In this document: positions 28,341 through 36,561 of the stretch, piece by piece | Layout of the letters: each line of letters begins with the position of its first letter | Numbering within the stretch: position 1 is the first letter of the stretch | Assembly (NCBI RefSeq): GCF_015291745.1 | Contig: NZ_CP030059.1 | Location: 5,235,501-5,299,500 of the forward strand | Direction of reading: 5' to 3' | Source: Bradyrhizobium sp. CCBAU 53351 | GTDB lineage: Bacteria > Pseudomonadota > Alphaproteobacteria > Rhizobiales > Xanthobacteraceae | DNA length: 64,000 nt | Made by a program: the position numbers and the translations under genes | The notes under the pieces: model-generated | Databases searched by the model: none | What the model was told of the DNA's origin: nothing | What the model saw: the letters and a program-made list of their open reading frames with translations, nothing else

Positions 28341-29564
28341 ATGACCGCCCATTACGACGCCCGCGAGACGCGCGAGCCGGCAGCCCGCGAGGCCGATCTG
28401 TTCTCCCGCCTGCCGGAGGTCCTGCGAGCCGCGATGGCCGCCCCGGCCTACGCCGAGCGGCTGAGAGGTCTTGATCCCGCCGCCGTGACCTCCAGAGCGG
28501 CTCTGGCGGCCCTGCCGGTGTTGCGCAAGTCGGAACTGCCCGCCCTGCACAAGGCCTCTGCGCCCTTCGGAGGCTTCGTGGCGGCCGCCCCCGGCTCATT
28601 CGCCCGCCTCTTCACCTCGCCCGGCCCGATCTTCGAGCCGGAGGGACGGCAGGCCGACCCCTGGCGCGGCGCAAGAGCCCTTTTCGCGGCCGGGTTCCGG
28701 CCCGATGACATCGTCCTCAACACCTTCAGTTACCATCTCACCCCCGGCGGCTTCATCTTCGACGCATCGGCGCGTGCGCTCGGCTGCGCCGTGATTCCCG
28801 CAGGCCCCGGCAATACCGAGCAGCAGTTCGAGCTGATCGAGGCTTACCGCCCGGTTGGCTACAGCGGCACGCCGGACTTTCTGAAGATCTTGCTCGATGC
28901 CGCAGCGAGTTCGGGCCGCGACGTCTCTTCGATCAAGCGCGCGCTGGTTTCGGGTGCCGCGTTCCCGCCCTCGCTCCAGGCCGAGATCAAGGCGCGCGGC
29001 ATCGACGCCTACCAGGCCTTTGGCACCGCCGATCTCGGCCTCATTGCGTTCGAGACCGGCGCGCGCGAGGGCATGGTCGTGAACGAGGACCTGATCCTGG
29101 AGATCGTCAAGCCCGGCACCGGGGATCCCGTGGCGCCCGGCGACGTCGGCGAGATCGTGGTGACCTCGCTCGACCCGCATCATCCCTGGATCCGCCTTGC
29201 GCTCGGCGACCTCACCGCCGCTCTGCCAGGCCCAAGCCGATGCGGGCGCACCAATATGCGCATCAAGGGCTGGATGGGCCGCGCCGACCAGACCACCAAG
29301 GTCAAGGGCATGTTCGTCCGTCCCGAGCAGGTCGCCGAGATCGGCAAGCGTCATTCCGCGCTTGGAAGACTGCGCCTCGTCGTCACACGACAGGGCGAGA
29401 CCGACGCGATGACATTGCGAGCGGAAACGGCGAGCGCGAGCGAAGCGCTGCGCGAAGAGATCGCCGGCACCTTGCGCGCCGTGACGAAGCTCGGTGGCGC
29501 CGTCGAACTGGTCGGCCCCGGCGCGCTGCCGAATGACGGCAAGGTGATCGCGGACGAGCGCTAA
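28341..29564 (+). CDS. phenylacetate-CoA ligase-like AMP-dependent enzyme
   Basis: 407 residues, close to PaaK length (about 430). The N-terminal R-x-L-P-V-L-R-K-S-E-L-P pattern and the nucleotide region LFTSPGPIFEPEG match the PaaK branch, as do AFGTADLGLIAFE and the C-terminal GRADQTTKVKGMFV. It activates a (probably aromatic) acid to its CoA thioester. Together with the liv operon and the ligase at 20692, it suggests uptake and activation of one group of organic acids. It is divergent from the AGE gene, with 86 bp between starts. Confidence 0.85.
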   Translation: MTAHYDARETREPAAREADLFSRLPEVLRAAMAAPAYAERLRGLDPAAVTSRAALAALPVLRKSELPALHKASAPFGGFVAAAPGSFARLFTSPGPIFEPEGRQADPWRGARALFAAGFRPDDIVLNTFSYHLTPGGFIFDASARALGCAVIPAGPGNTEQQFELIEAYRPVGYSGTPDFLKILLDAAASSGRDVSSIKRALVSGAAFPPSLQAEIKARGIDAYQAFGTADLGLIAFETGAREGMVVNEDLILEIVKPGTGDPVAPGDVGEIVVTSLDPHHPWIRLALGDLTAALPGPSRCGRTNMRIKGWMGRADQTTKVKGMFVRPEQVAEIGKRHSALGRLRLVVTRQGETDAMTLRAETASASEALREEIAGTLRAVTKLGGAVELVGPGALPNDGKVIADER

Positions 29565-29607
29565 ACTCACTCGCAAGATCGTCGACAAGTCACCCGCGAC
29601 TCTAAAC

Positions 29608-29625
29608 AAAGGTGGCAACACCTTT
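29608..29625 (+). terminator. hairpin after the PaaK-like gene
   Basis: AAAGGTG-GCAA-CACCTTT has a perfect 7-bp stem and a tetraloop, 44 bp after the ligase stop. There is no long T run, so it is a weak intrinsic terminator or an mRNA 3' stabilising hairpin. The 200 bp after it hold no recognisable gene and mark the edge of the accessory block. Confidence 0.45.
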
Positions 29626-29827
29626 TGCGACATCCCATAACAGCAACACGCCCGGCAGTCTTTCTTTGTCGGGACGACGTCCTCAACCACGATGGGGCGA
29701 CGTCTTGGCGGCAACAGGCCGAGGCCACGTTCTTACCACGTTGAAATCCTAAGGAAAAATTGGCTTCGTTCTGCAGAGAGCAAACCATCTCAATCTTTAG
29801 TTGCATAATTCAAATTATTCGCCTCAT

Positions 29828-30409
29828 CTATTCTTGCTGAGGGTAGCGTTGCTCCGCTTTCAGTTGAAGCAAGGATCGGAGGGCGCGATTGCGTTGGCCG
29901 ATCGCTCGAGCCTCATAGCGGTCGAGGGTCAAGAGCTCCGGCAGGGCCCGCCGCACCGCCTCAGCAGTGCGCTCTTCGACGGACAGCATAGTTTCAGATA
30001 GGTCATCGGGCGCCACGAGAGGAGGCCAGGTGCTGACGCGCACGGCGACCTCGCAGAAGCGCAGCTCGTGTTTCCAAGAGGCGGGACCCGGGGGGGCGGC
30101 CGATCCCAATGCTAGCTCGTGCTGGATCAGTGCCGTTTTGACGCGGCGGACGCGAGCAAGATCGAACGTGGCGATCGCCACCTCGCGGGCAAGTTCGCGC
30201 ACAAGGCGCTCCGTGCTTGCGCCTGCGATTTGCTGGGCGAGCTTGTCGACCAGTTTGGCCTGCAATGCAGTCACTTGGAAGGATGCGCACAGGCCATGGC
30301 GCAAGGCGTTCTTGGCGGCGCGCTTCTTGCCGGCGGCCGAGCGCGGCCCAGTACTCTGACAAGCGTTGCGCCGATTGGCTTCGATTTGACTTTGGCTCGC
30401 CATGATCAT
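29828..30409 (-). CDS. conserved hypothetical, STGPR/RHGL family, copy 1
   Basis: 193 residues from ATG 30409 (a second ATG at 30403 is two codons later). The basic N-terminus carries SQIEANRRNACQSTGPR then GKKRAAKNALRHGL, a pattern I know only from unnamed alphaproteobacterial proteins. The middle is helical, and the C-terminus LDRYEARAIGQRNRALRSLL is again basic. The gene start overlaps the stop of the preceding gene (30406-30409), so they are an operon. A homologue with the same head and tail lies at 36083. The basic ends suggest nucleic-acid contact; function unknown. Confidence 0.8.
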   Translation of the reverse strand: MIMASQSQIEANRRNACQSTGPRSAAGKKRAAKNALRHGLCASFQVTALQAKLVDKLAQQIAGASTERLVRELAREVAIATFDLARVRRVKTALIQHELALGSAAPPGPASWKHELRFCEVAVRVSTWPPLVAPDDLSETMLSVEERTAEAVRRALPELLTLDRYEARAIGQRNRALRSLLQLKAEQRYPQQE

Positions 30410-30987
30410 CCCACGTGCTGACGCGCATCAAGCGGCGCGAGCGCAGGTTGCTCCACCGCAGCCCGGACCTGAGCAGCAAACGCCTCGCGATAGCTCGAAA
30501 TCGCGCCAAATGCGCGGTGCAGACGTGCCTGCTGCGCTGACATCATCCTGTCGAGCCTCTCGAGCTGATCGGCCTGGCTGCTGATCGCGGCGGCTTCGAT
30601 GACACCCTCATCAAGTTGAAACGCGGCGAGCCGCTTTGCTACCTCTTGCCGCGCCTCCGGCTTGGTAAACCAGTCGCGTTCGAGCGCGGTACGCGCTTCG
30701 CACTCGGCGGCAGTCTCGGGTGGGCCCAGAACACGGTCCAAAATCTCGGCAATTGCAGGCCCAAAGGCAAGGTTGATGACGTGGTCTCTGCATCGTCGCA
30801 GCCGCATCATCTCCCAAACGCACGCCGCAACGTCGGCGAGAAAGATCTTCTCGACGATGTTCTTGGGCTGTATCTCGCGCGCCAATTCGCGTTGCAGGCA
30901 GGCGAAGGCTTCTTTGGATTCGGTGATGAGCAGTGAACCCTCCGAAATCGAAGGGCCGAATTGCTTGCTATGATATCGCGGGACCAT
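30406..30987 (-). CDS. hypothetical protein paired with the STGPR/RHGL gene
   Basis: 193 residues from ATG 30987 (MVPRYHSKQFGPSISEGS), with GGAG about 10 bp upstream; a longer start at 31020 lacks one. It is largely alpha-helical and charged, with a C-terminal coiled-coil-like stretch (SSQADQLERLDRMMSAQQARLHRAF). No family recognised. Its stop overlaps the next gene's ATG, so translation is coupled, which points to two partners in one complex or process. Confidence 0.7.
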   Translation of the reverse strand: MVPRYHSKQFGPSISEGSLLITESKEAFACLQRELAREIQPKNIVEKIFLADVAACVWEMMRLRRCRDHVINLAFGPAIAEILDRVLGPPETAAECEARTALERDWFTKPEARQEVAKRLAAFQLDEGVIEAAAISSQADQLERLDRMMSAQQARLHRAFGAISSYREAFAAQVRAAVEQPALAPLDARQHVG

Positions 30988-31523
30988 GGAATGCTCCGAG
31001 CCGATCGGCCGAGATGGCAATAACTTGCCCTCACCTCCGCTCGGCCGTGGAGCTGAAGGCGCACGCGGTTGGTGGCGGGTGATTCTGCACCAGCCAGATA
31101 AATATGAGCTTTTTGGAAAGTCGAAGTCCTGCGATCCGCCCGAACTTCGTTGCCTCGGATCCCGAGACGCTGCGCGCGACGTCGTCGCTGCGCTTCAACT
31201 ATGACTCAACTGCCGGCCCATTTCAACAAGGTTCGCAGAGCGCGCTCGTCTCAGAATCCTGTAGTGTCTACTGATTCCATTTGAAAAAAACTGTCGTTTC
31301 GATACCTTGCTGCGCGCTCTTGCTGAATGAGCGGCCGCGCGGGCGATGTCCGTGAGCGGTGATCCGGCGACGCCGACCATCCCTGAAGCCGCTTCAAACC
31401 ATTGTTTCGGTCGAACGGCAGCGGGCCCTTCTCGCCATCGCGATGCGACATGCGAGGACAATCATCTGCAGGCCTTCACCCTTATCACGCACGCCTGTGC
31501 AGGCGTGCCATTGGAGACGAAGC
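30988..31523. other. intergenic stretch with little content
   Basis: 536 bp. The clearest open frame is 31104-31274 on the plus strand (56 residues, M-S-F-L-E-S-R-S-P...), which has protein-like composition but no ribosome site, so it is not called. Frames antisense to it are also weak. It ends in the 20-bp hairpin at 31489-31508. Confidence 0.4.
31489..31508. promoter_or_regulatory. 20-bp perfect inverted repeat before a small gene
   Basis: GCACGCCTG-TG-CAGGCGTGC has perfect 9-bp arms, only 15 bp before the ATG at 31524 and just before its TGGAG ribosome site. On RNA it would form a stable hairpin next to the start; on DNA it could be an operator. Confidence 0.5.
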
Positions 31524-31838
31524 ATGACAACGGAAAATGATTTTAAGTTAGAGGCTCGCGAAATCCTGAGTACGACACGACTGATTCGCAGGGGATCTCA
31601 GAGCGAGCGGGTCTCGCTGTTCGGCGCGATCCTGCTGGCGCAAGCTGACAGGGCCTTGCAGGGCAATGATCGCGCCGCCCGGGTCGTGCTAGAGATAGGT
31701 GTGTATTGCGACGTGTTTGACAGTCGCCAGAAAGATCAGGGGTTCGACCTGACAAAACTCGAGGCGGACGAGCTCCCGGCTTTTGAGCGGATGATCGCAA
31801 AACTTCGCGTTGGCGTTCCCCAGCAAGAAGAAGCCTAA
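31524..31838 (+). CDS. small hypothetical protein
   Basis: 104 residues from ATG 31524 (MTTENDFKLEAREIL), preceded by TGGAG; the frame is open 55 codons further upstream but without a start signal. It is acidic and mostly helical (RAARVVLEIGVYCDVFDS in the middle). No family recognised. It is flanked by a hairpin on the 5' side and an intrinsic terminator on the 3' side, so it is a single-gene unit. Confidence 0.65.
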   Translation: MTTENDFKLEAREILSTTRLIRRGSQSERVSLFGAILLAQADRALQGNDRAARVVLEIGVYCDVFDSRQKDQGFDLTKLEADELPAFERMIAKLRVGVPQQEEA

Positions 31839-31855
31839 AGGTTCACGTCGCTCTT

Positions 31856-31883
31856 GACGGTCAGACAACACGCCGTCTTTTTT
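31856..31883 (+). terminator. intrinsic terminator
   Basis: GACGG, 12-base loop, CCGTC, then six T residues, beginning 18 bp after the stop at 31838. A standard rho-independent form. Confidence 0.65.
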
Positions 31884-32024
31884 AGAGGCGAGGCGGCGTG
31901 CTGCGGCGCCTGTTCGAACTTGATCTGCGGACTATCGAGACGCCATCGCTCATTGCTACCGCTAAACGTTCATAACCAGACTGGCTCCCAGCATAGCCAT
32001 ATTTAGCGCTCGGCTGGCCTTCGT

Positions 32025-32312
32025 TTAGATCTTCGCTTGTTCAGGCTTCTCGGGTTTAGGTTTGCGAAGACGAACGCCGGGGCCTCCGCCGTTTGCATCG
32101 ATGAACTCGACGCCGGCTGCCTCTAAGGCCCCGCGTATCGCGAGGTTATTCGCCGCAGTCATGGAAGTCTCATTATTCATCAATTCAGCACGGCGAATGG
32201 TGGTTAGGCCTACTGAGGAGGCTCGGGCCAAATCCTCCGCACTCCAGCGGATTAGGGCTCGTCCGGCACGCAATTGCGCACTGGTTAGCGGGTTATGACT
32301 TGACTTTTTCAT
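32025..32312 (-). CDS. small HTH (XRE-like) regulator
   Basis: 95 residues. The first 60 form a lambda-repressor-like HTH: LTSAQLRAGRALIRWSAEDL then ARASSVGLTTIRRAE. The C-terminal half (AIRGALEAAGVEFIDANGGGPGVRLRKP) is the extension seen in small rhizobial XRE proteins. It is divergent from the yqaJ-erf pair, with only 70 bp between starts, and is the likely repressor of that pair. Confidence 0.8.
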   Translation of the reverse strand: MKKSSHNPLTSAQLRAGRALIRWSAEDLARASSVGLTTIRRAELMNNETSMTAANNLAIRGALEAAGVEFIDANGGGPGVRLRKPKPEKPEQAKI

Positions 32313-32382
32313 TCCAAATGGTATTTTTCATTCCATCGATTGCAAAAAACTACACCTGCTGGGGTGAGGGAGGTTAGTAAGC

Positions 32383-33213
32383 ATGGATTCGAGAATTTTT
32401 GCAAAAGCTGACCACGATCGCCGCTCGTTTATCGGTGGCTCTGACGCTAGGATTATCATGGGCGATGATGATCTCGCCCTGCTGCGGCTCTGGAAAGAAA
32501 AGCGCGGCGAAGTTGCCCCCGATGATCTATCAAAAAATCTCCTGGTCCAACTGGGCACAGCAACCGAACAACTAAACCAGCATTGGTACGAGATAAATAC
32601 CGGCCAAGCTATCATCGATGCGCAGCGGCGAGTATTTCACCCCATTCATCGGTGGATGGCCGCAACACCTGACGGCCGCGTCGAGCAGACGGGGGCGGTC
32701 TTCGAATCAAAATTCATGCTGCCTTGGAATTTTTCCGAGGAAGCCGCAGCCGAAAAGCACATGGCACAGCTGCAACACAACATGTGGGTTGTCGCTGCCC
32801 GCTCCTCGGTCCTCTCCATCATCACCGGCGGCGGCCAGTGGGTTGAAATCAAGATCCACGCCGACCCGCTCTATCAACATCTCCTGCTCACCGCCGAGAA
32901 GAAATTCTGGCGCTGCGTTCAGAGCGGCGAGCCACCTGTCCTCTTCAATATCGAAACGCCGCGCCCGCGCCTGGAAGCGATCAGGGTCGTCGACATGTCG
33001 ACGTCCAATCAATGGGCCGAACTTGCGGCGACGTACCTTCGAACCCGGAACGCGCATGGCGAGCATGAGGCGGCGAAGGCGGATCTGAAGAAGCTGATGC
33101 CGGAGGACGCCAAGGAGGCGACGGGCCACGGCGTCAAAGCCAAGCGTTCCAAGTCTGGCGCAATCAGCTTCGAGGCCCAGGTGACGGAGGTCTCGGATGC
33201 ACCAATCCAGTGA
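32383..33213 (+). CDS. YqaJ-type viral recombinase/exonuclease
   Basis: 276 residues of the PD-(D/E)XK fold used by phage exonucleases. Catalytic residues fall where expected: Glu62 in GTATEQLN, Asp97 in ATPDGRV, and Glu108-x-Lys110 in FESKF. It should degrade one strand of double-stranded DNA ends so that a partner annealing protein can load. That partner is the next gene, which begins 17 bp inside its 3' end. A 60-residue charged C-terminal extension ([15 protein letters not shown]...) follows the nuclease core. No phage structural genes are nearby. Confidence 0.9.
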   Translation: MDSRIFAKADHDRRSFIGGSDARIIMGDDDLALLRLWKEKRGEVAPDDLSKNLLVQLGTATEQLNQHWYEINTGQAIIDAQRRVFHPIHRWMAATPDGRVEQTGAVFESKFMLPWNFSEEAAAEKHMAQLQHNMWVVAARSSVLSIITGGGQWVEIKIHADPLYQHLLLTAEKKFWRCVQSGEPPVLFNIETPRPRLEAIRVVDMSTSNQWAELAATYLRTRNAHGEHEAAKADLKKLMPEDAKEATGHGVKAKRSKSGAISFEAQVTEVSDAPIQ

Positions 33214-34402
33214 GCGAATTGGAACCATCGCAGCCGCCCTCGCCCGCGCCCAGGCGGAACTGGTGAACCCTGAGAAGACCCTCACCGCCGTCATCCGATC
33301 ACCATTCCCGCGCGAGGACGATCGGACCTTCCGCTACGCATCCCTCGCGTCCGGCCTCGACATCGTCCGCAAGACGTTGAGCCAGCAGGAGATCGCCACC
33401 ATCCAGACCACCCGGATTGAGCCGGTCACAAGTCAGATCCATCTCACCACCCTGCTCGCCCATGCCTCCGGCGAATGGATCTCCTCGGACCTACCGGTGT
33501 GCGCCGCCAAAGAGGTTGAAGCGCCGCACCGAATGGGGGCGGCCCTCACCTACGCCCGCCGGTATGCCCTCTTTGCCCTGGTTGGGATCGCCGGGGAGGA
33601 CGATTTGGACGCGCATGACGTCGTGACGGGGCCTCCAACAGCAACCGAGCCGCAGACGGCGCTAGGATCGAAGGGAAAGCCTCCGAAGGGCGTCCTGAAC
33701 CGCCCCGCTGTCTTACACCCGGAACGCTCCGCCGCGCTACTGGACCAGCTCTTGGGCGAGCTCGCGCGCCAGGAGGGTGGCGGCGGACTACTTGCCTGGA
33801 CCAAGGCCACGCTCGCCCTCAAAAACACTCTTGTGGAGGCCGACGCACACATTCTCGAGGCCGCCTTCCAGAAGAAGTTCGAGCAGGCCGCCCTTCCCGA
33901 ACTCAGTATACCTAAACAAGACACGGCGTCGCCGACCGAACAGTCGACCGCAAGTTCTAGGCGCTCAGACCGCGCCTCGGCAGTCGGCGAGCCTCCCAAA
34001 CCGCCCATCGCGGACCCACCAGGCGACCTAGCCTTTCCAAAGGAGCCGCCGCGAAAGCGCAGCAAGGAGCATCTGGTGTTCGTCCGCAGCCAACCTTGCC
34101 TGATCTGCAAGGAGAGCCCCGCTGACGCCCATCATCTGAAGTTTGCCCAACCCCGAACGCTCGGGCGCAAGGTCGGCGACGAGTTCACCGTCCCGCTTTG
34201 CCGGTGTCATCATCAGGCCCTGCATCAGCACGGCGACGAAAGAGGCTGGTGGGCAAACATGCGCATCTCTCCCCTCTTGATTGCGAAAGAATTGTGGGAG
34301 GCAAGCCCGGTCAATGTGGCAAGCGAAGCGAGCCTGGTCAAATTACCGCTTCGCGAGGAAACCGCGCCACATGTTGGCCGTTCCGTGAGCCCCGAAACGT
34401 GA
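33197..34402 (+). CDS. ERF-type single-strand annealing protein fused to an HNH nuclease domain
   Basis: 401 residues. Residues 1-145 are an ERF annealing domain with the family hallmark [22 protein letters not shown] Pro/Ser-rich linker (about 240-285) leads to a C-terminal zinc/HNH nuclease module like DUF968/Ref proteins: Cys301 and Cys304 in QPCLICKES, His in ADAHHLKF, and [21 protein letters not shown] proteins are normally about 200-300 residues without a nuclease. It is translated from within the end of yqaJ, so exonuclease, annealing and endonuclease activities come from one operon. Confidence 0.87.
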   Translation: MHQSSERIGTIAAALARAQAELVNPEKTLTAVIRSPFPREDDRTFRYASLASGLDIVRKTLSQQEIATIQTTRIEPVTSQIHLTTLLAHASGEWISSDLPVCAAKEVEAPHRMGAALTYARRYALFALVGIAGEDDLDAHDVVTGPPTATEPQTALGSKGKPPKGVLNRPAVLHPERSAALLDQLLGELARQEGGGGLLAWTKATLALKNTLVEADAHILEAAFQKKFEQAALPELSIPKQDTASPTEQSTASSRRSDRASAVGEPPKPPIADPPGDLAFPKEPPRKRSKEHLVFVRSQPCLICKESPADAHHLKFAQPRTLGRKVGDEFTVPLCRCHHQALHQHGDERGWWANMRISPLLIAKELWEASPVNVASEASLVKLPLREETAPHVGRSVSPET

Positions 34403-34517
34403 GTGGTCACTTCCATCTCCAAGGACTCCAGACGCCCCTCCTCGACCAATAGGGGTGGCATGCCAACGGCCTCCCGCTAGGCGAGTGATCTCGAGCTACT
34501 CGCGTCGAGTGCAGGCA

Positions 34518-34733
34518 ACGCAATATGTTCGCATGTCAACCGATCGGCAGCAGTACTCGATTCAAAATCAGGCCGCCGTCATCGCAGCCTAGGCTCACGT
34601 CCACAATCTTACGCTAGTGCGAACGGATGAGGGCGAAAGCGGGTTGCTCCTCAAGAACAGGATGGGGCTTCTCCAATTGCTTGAGGATGTCGACCATCCC
34701 TGTGTCCGAGAAGATCACCGCGCGGATTTTTGA
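34518..34733 (+). pseudogene. degraded N-terminus of a serine recombinase
   Basis: Read in one frame, this gives TQYVRMSTDRQQYSIQNQAA then VIAA, a TAG stop at 34590, AHVHNLTLVRT, DEGESGLLLKNRMGLLQLL and EDVDHP, ending in TGA at 34731. This is the start of the large serine recombinases common in rhizobia, where YVRMSTD..QYS..NQ and DEGESG..LKNR..LLQLL are typical. The catalytic Ser is in RMSTD. The stop at 34590 stands where a Tyr is expected, one base change away. Only about 70 of some 500-700 residues survive. Recognised from memory of the family; too short and broken to be an annotated gene. Confidence 0.7.
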
Positions 34734-34928
34734 GCGCATCGCTAAGCTGGAATTTGATGTCGCTGCACATTACGTCCCAAGGTCGAAACCTCGTTCTCGG
34801 CGAGCGATCCATCAACTAGAGACCTTGAGGCTGGCTTAGAAACGAGCAGTTTGCGCCCATTCACGCTGCCGATCCTCTCGGATAAACTAGCGGCGCGACC
34901 ATAAATCCGATCGCAATCTCAGTTAACT

Positions 34929-34961
34929 CCCGCCTGCTCTTGGGCCGGCGGGTCTTTCTTT
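34929..34961 (+). terminator. hairpin with T-rich tail
   Basis: CCCGCC, 12-base loop, GGCGGG, then TCTTTCTTT. A plausible intrinsic terminator, located after the recombinase relic and before the small gene at 35081. Confidence 0.5.
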
Positions 34962-35080
34962 GAACCTTAGCTCAGTCTATCTGCCGTTCGGCGCCTTAAC
35001 CAAATTTTAAGATCTATTGTGCGGCGGCGTCCCTTTTGGTTAGAAAGGATGAAGCGTCAAGTCAGTTGCGTTAGAGGCTC

Positions 35081-35287
35081 ATGATTACGTACAAACAGTA
35101 TCACATCCAGCGAGTTGAGCACGGCCATAAGCGCTGGACTGCTCGTATCACGCGGGCGGATGGCCAGAACATCCGCACCATCCTGCCGGCTTCCGAGCAT
35201 CCCTATCTGGATACGAAACCTGCCGCGTCGGCCGAGGAAGCTGAACAGCTCGCGAAAGAAGGCATCGACTTCGGCGGGGTAGTTTGA
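35081..35287 (+). CDS. small hypothetical protein
   Basis: 68 residues from ATG 35081 with AGAGG 7 bp upstream. The N-terminal half is a beta-rich basic patch (KQYHIQRVEHGHKRWTARI), followed by an acidic tail (SAEEAEQLAKEGIDFGG). Compact and protein-like, of a style common among short rhizobial hypotheticals, but no family recognised. Confidence 0.6.
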   Translation: MITYKQYHIQRVEHGHKRWTARITRADGQNIRTILPASEHPYLDTKPAASAEEAEQLAKEGIDFGGVV

Positions 35288-35446
35288 GCGGCCCCTCGGC
35301 TGCTCGCGTTAGCACTTAGACGTGAGAGCTCCGTACAGCGGCTGGAGGCGGTCGCTTTCTCGTGAGTCGCACGCCTTTGATTTTCGGCGCCCCGCATATG
35401 GCGAGTGCCTCGATTGGATAATCTCCTCCAGCATCTTTTCTGAGGC

Positions 35447-35662
35447 TCAAAACGAAATGCCGCGCCTTCCCAGCCACGCAAGCGCCGCGGAGCAAACTGC
35501 TGACAGCAAGGCGGTCAAGAACCAGGACCGTCCACGAGCGGCGCTGATCGAACGCAGATATAAGAAAGCTCCAAGAAGCTTCCCGTAGTTCCTGCGGAAT
35601 TCTCCGTTAAGCTTAGCTACTTCGGGCAGGTCGGACAAAGCCTTGCATTCGTCGGCCATTCG
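35447..35662 (-). CDS. possible small membrane-anchored protein
   Basis: 71 residues from ATG 35662 (MADECKALSDLPEVAKLNG) with TGGAG upstream; the frame is open to 35725. A charged N-terminus is followed by one hydrophobic segment (SWFLTALLSAVCSAALAWLG) at the C-terminus, a tail-anchor design. No homology recognised, and it may be a chance frame. Confidence 0.4.
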   Translation of the reverse strand, partial: RMADECKALSDLPEVAKLNGEFRRNYGKLLGAFLYLRSISAARGRSWFLTALLSAVCSAALAWLGRRGISF

Positions 35663-35821
35663 CTGGGCTCCATTTGCGGCGGGACCAGCACCTCCCATAA
35701 GCCACTGTTTTGCCCGACGGCGCAAGCGAAATTTCGGTTTTTTCGATTCGCAACGGTCGGCGACCGCTGACCCTCGTAGGCCGGTTGTCCTGCGAAATGC
35801 CGACGTAATTCGCTAGGGTTC

Positions 35822-35959
35822 CTACCTCAGACCGGAATCCGGCCAGCGAGGAACTTCATCTGCCGGCCTCGATCGGCGAAAGTTCTGCCGCACCATCGCG
35901 TAGACCACAAAAAGGCCGATGGTGATGGCGACGGCCAGCGGCGGGAAAATATAATTCAT
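35822..35959 (-). CDS. 45-residue single-span membrane protein
   Basis: Too short for most gene callers: ATG 35959 to TAG at 35822-35824, preceded by a strong TTGGAGG site 5 bp before the ATG. The peptide starts MNYIFPPLAVAITIGLFVVY and continues AMVRQNFRRSRPADEVPRW. One transmembrane helix (about residues 5-24) is followed by a positively charged cytoplasmic tail. Function unknown; such microproteins often regulate a membrane partner. The strong ribosome site makes it a real gene in my judgement. Confidence 0.6.
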   Translation of the reverse strand: MNYIFPPLAVAITIGLFVVYAMVRQNFRRSRPADEVPRWPDSGLR

Positions 35960-36082
35960 GCAGCCTCCAAGACGTCGAGGTGGACGCGTCTAGCTATGCA
36001 AATTCCATCCGCTCGGGACGATGTTCCTGACCACTGCTTACTCATCGAGCTCCCGCTCCGATGAGCTTTACCTTTAAAGTTG

Positions 36083-36478
36083 TTATCCATGGTCCCGTTT
36101 CACGCGCTTGAGACCTCGTCGCTGCCGCGATAGAGCAGCCGTCTCATAACGTTCCAAGCTAGACAGAAGTCTCATTTGTTTTGGGTCGGCGTTCTCAATT
36201 ACAAGCAATATCAGCCGTAGCCTAATAGCTCGCAAGCGATCCTGGCGATACCTAGCGTGAGCCAGATCTTGAAGCGCGGTCTCCGAACCCGCACCTTTAA
36301 ACTCCTCCGCAAGAGTTGCATCAAATCCAGCGAAACCAGGAGCGGCAGCTTCGTCCCAACGAGATAGTCCATGCCGATAAGCGTTGCGGCTCGACACTGC
36401 TTTCCCAGCGTTTGTTCGCGGTCCCGTACTCTTCGCTACGTTTGTGCGATTGGCTTCGATTTGTCGCTTTGACGCCAA
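36083..36478 (-). CDS. conserved hypothetical, STGPR/RHGL family, copy 2
   Basis: 131 residues starting at TTG 36478; AAGGAGG sits 4-5 bp upstream, which decides this unusual start. The head, KRQIEANRTNVAKSTGPR...GKAVSSRNAYRHGL, and tail, LERYETAALSRQRRGLKR, match copy 1 at 29828, but about 60 residues of the middle are missing, so it is a shorter diverged paralogue. No adjacent partner like the one beside copy 1. The two copies bracket the accessory block. Confidence 0.75.
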   Translation of the reverse strand: MASKRQIEANRTNVAKSTGPRTNAGKAVSSRNAYRHGLSRWDEAAAPGFAGFDATLAEEFKGAGSETALQDLAHARYRQDRLRAIRLRLILLVIENADPKQMRLLSSLERYETAALSRQRRGLKRVKRDHG

Positions 36479-36561
36479 CTTGCCTCCTTGATTTCTCGAT
36501 TCAGGAATCGAGCGCCCCGCAAGTTCGTGAATATCACAGCCTCAATCCTGCGTTCCCGCGC

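Larger units (their letters stand above)
34403..35080. other. non-coding stretch holding a recombinase relic and a terminator
   Basis: 678 bp. It holds the broken serine-recombinase N-terminus at 34518-34733 and the hairpin at 34929-34961. A 70-residue frame at 34627-34839 overlaps the relic in another reading frame and is not called as a gene. The rest shows nothing recognisable. Confidence 0.5.

Noticed and set aside
31104..31274. 56-codon frame with protein-like composition
   Set aside because: No ribosome site and no recognised similarity; noted in the intergenic entry only.
34627..34839. 70-codon frame
   Set aside because: Overlaps the serine-recombinase relic in a different frame; the relic reading is better supported.
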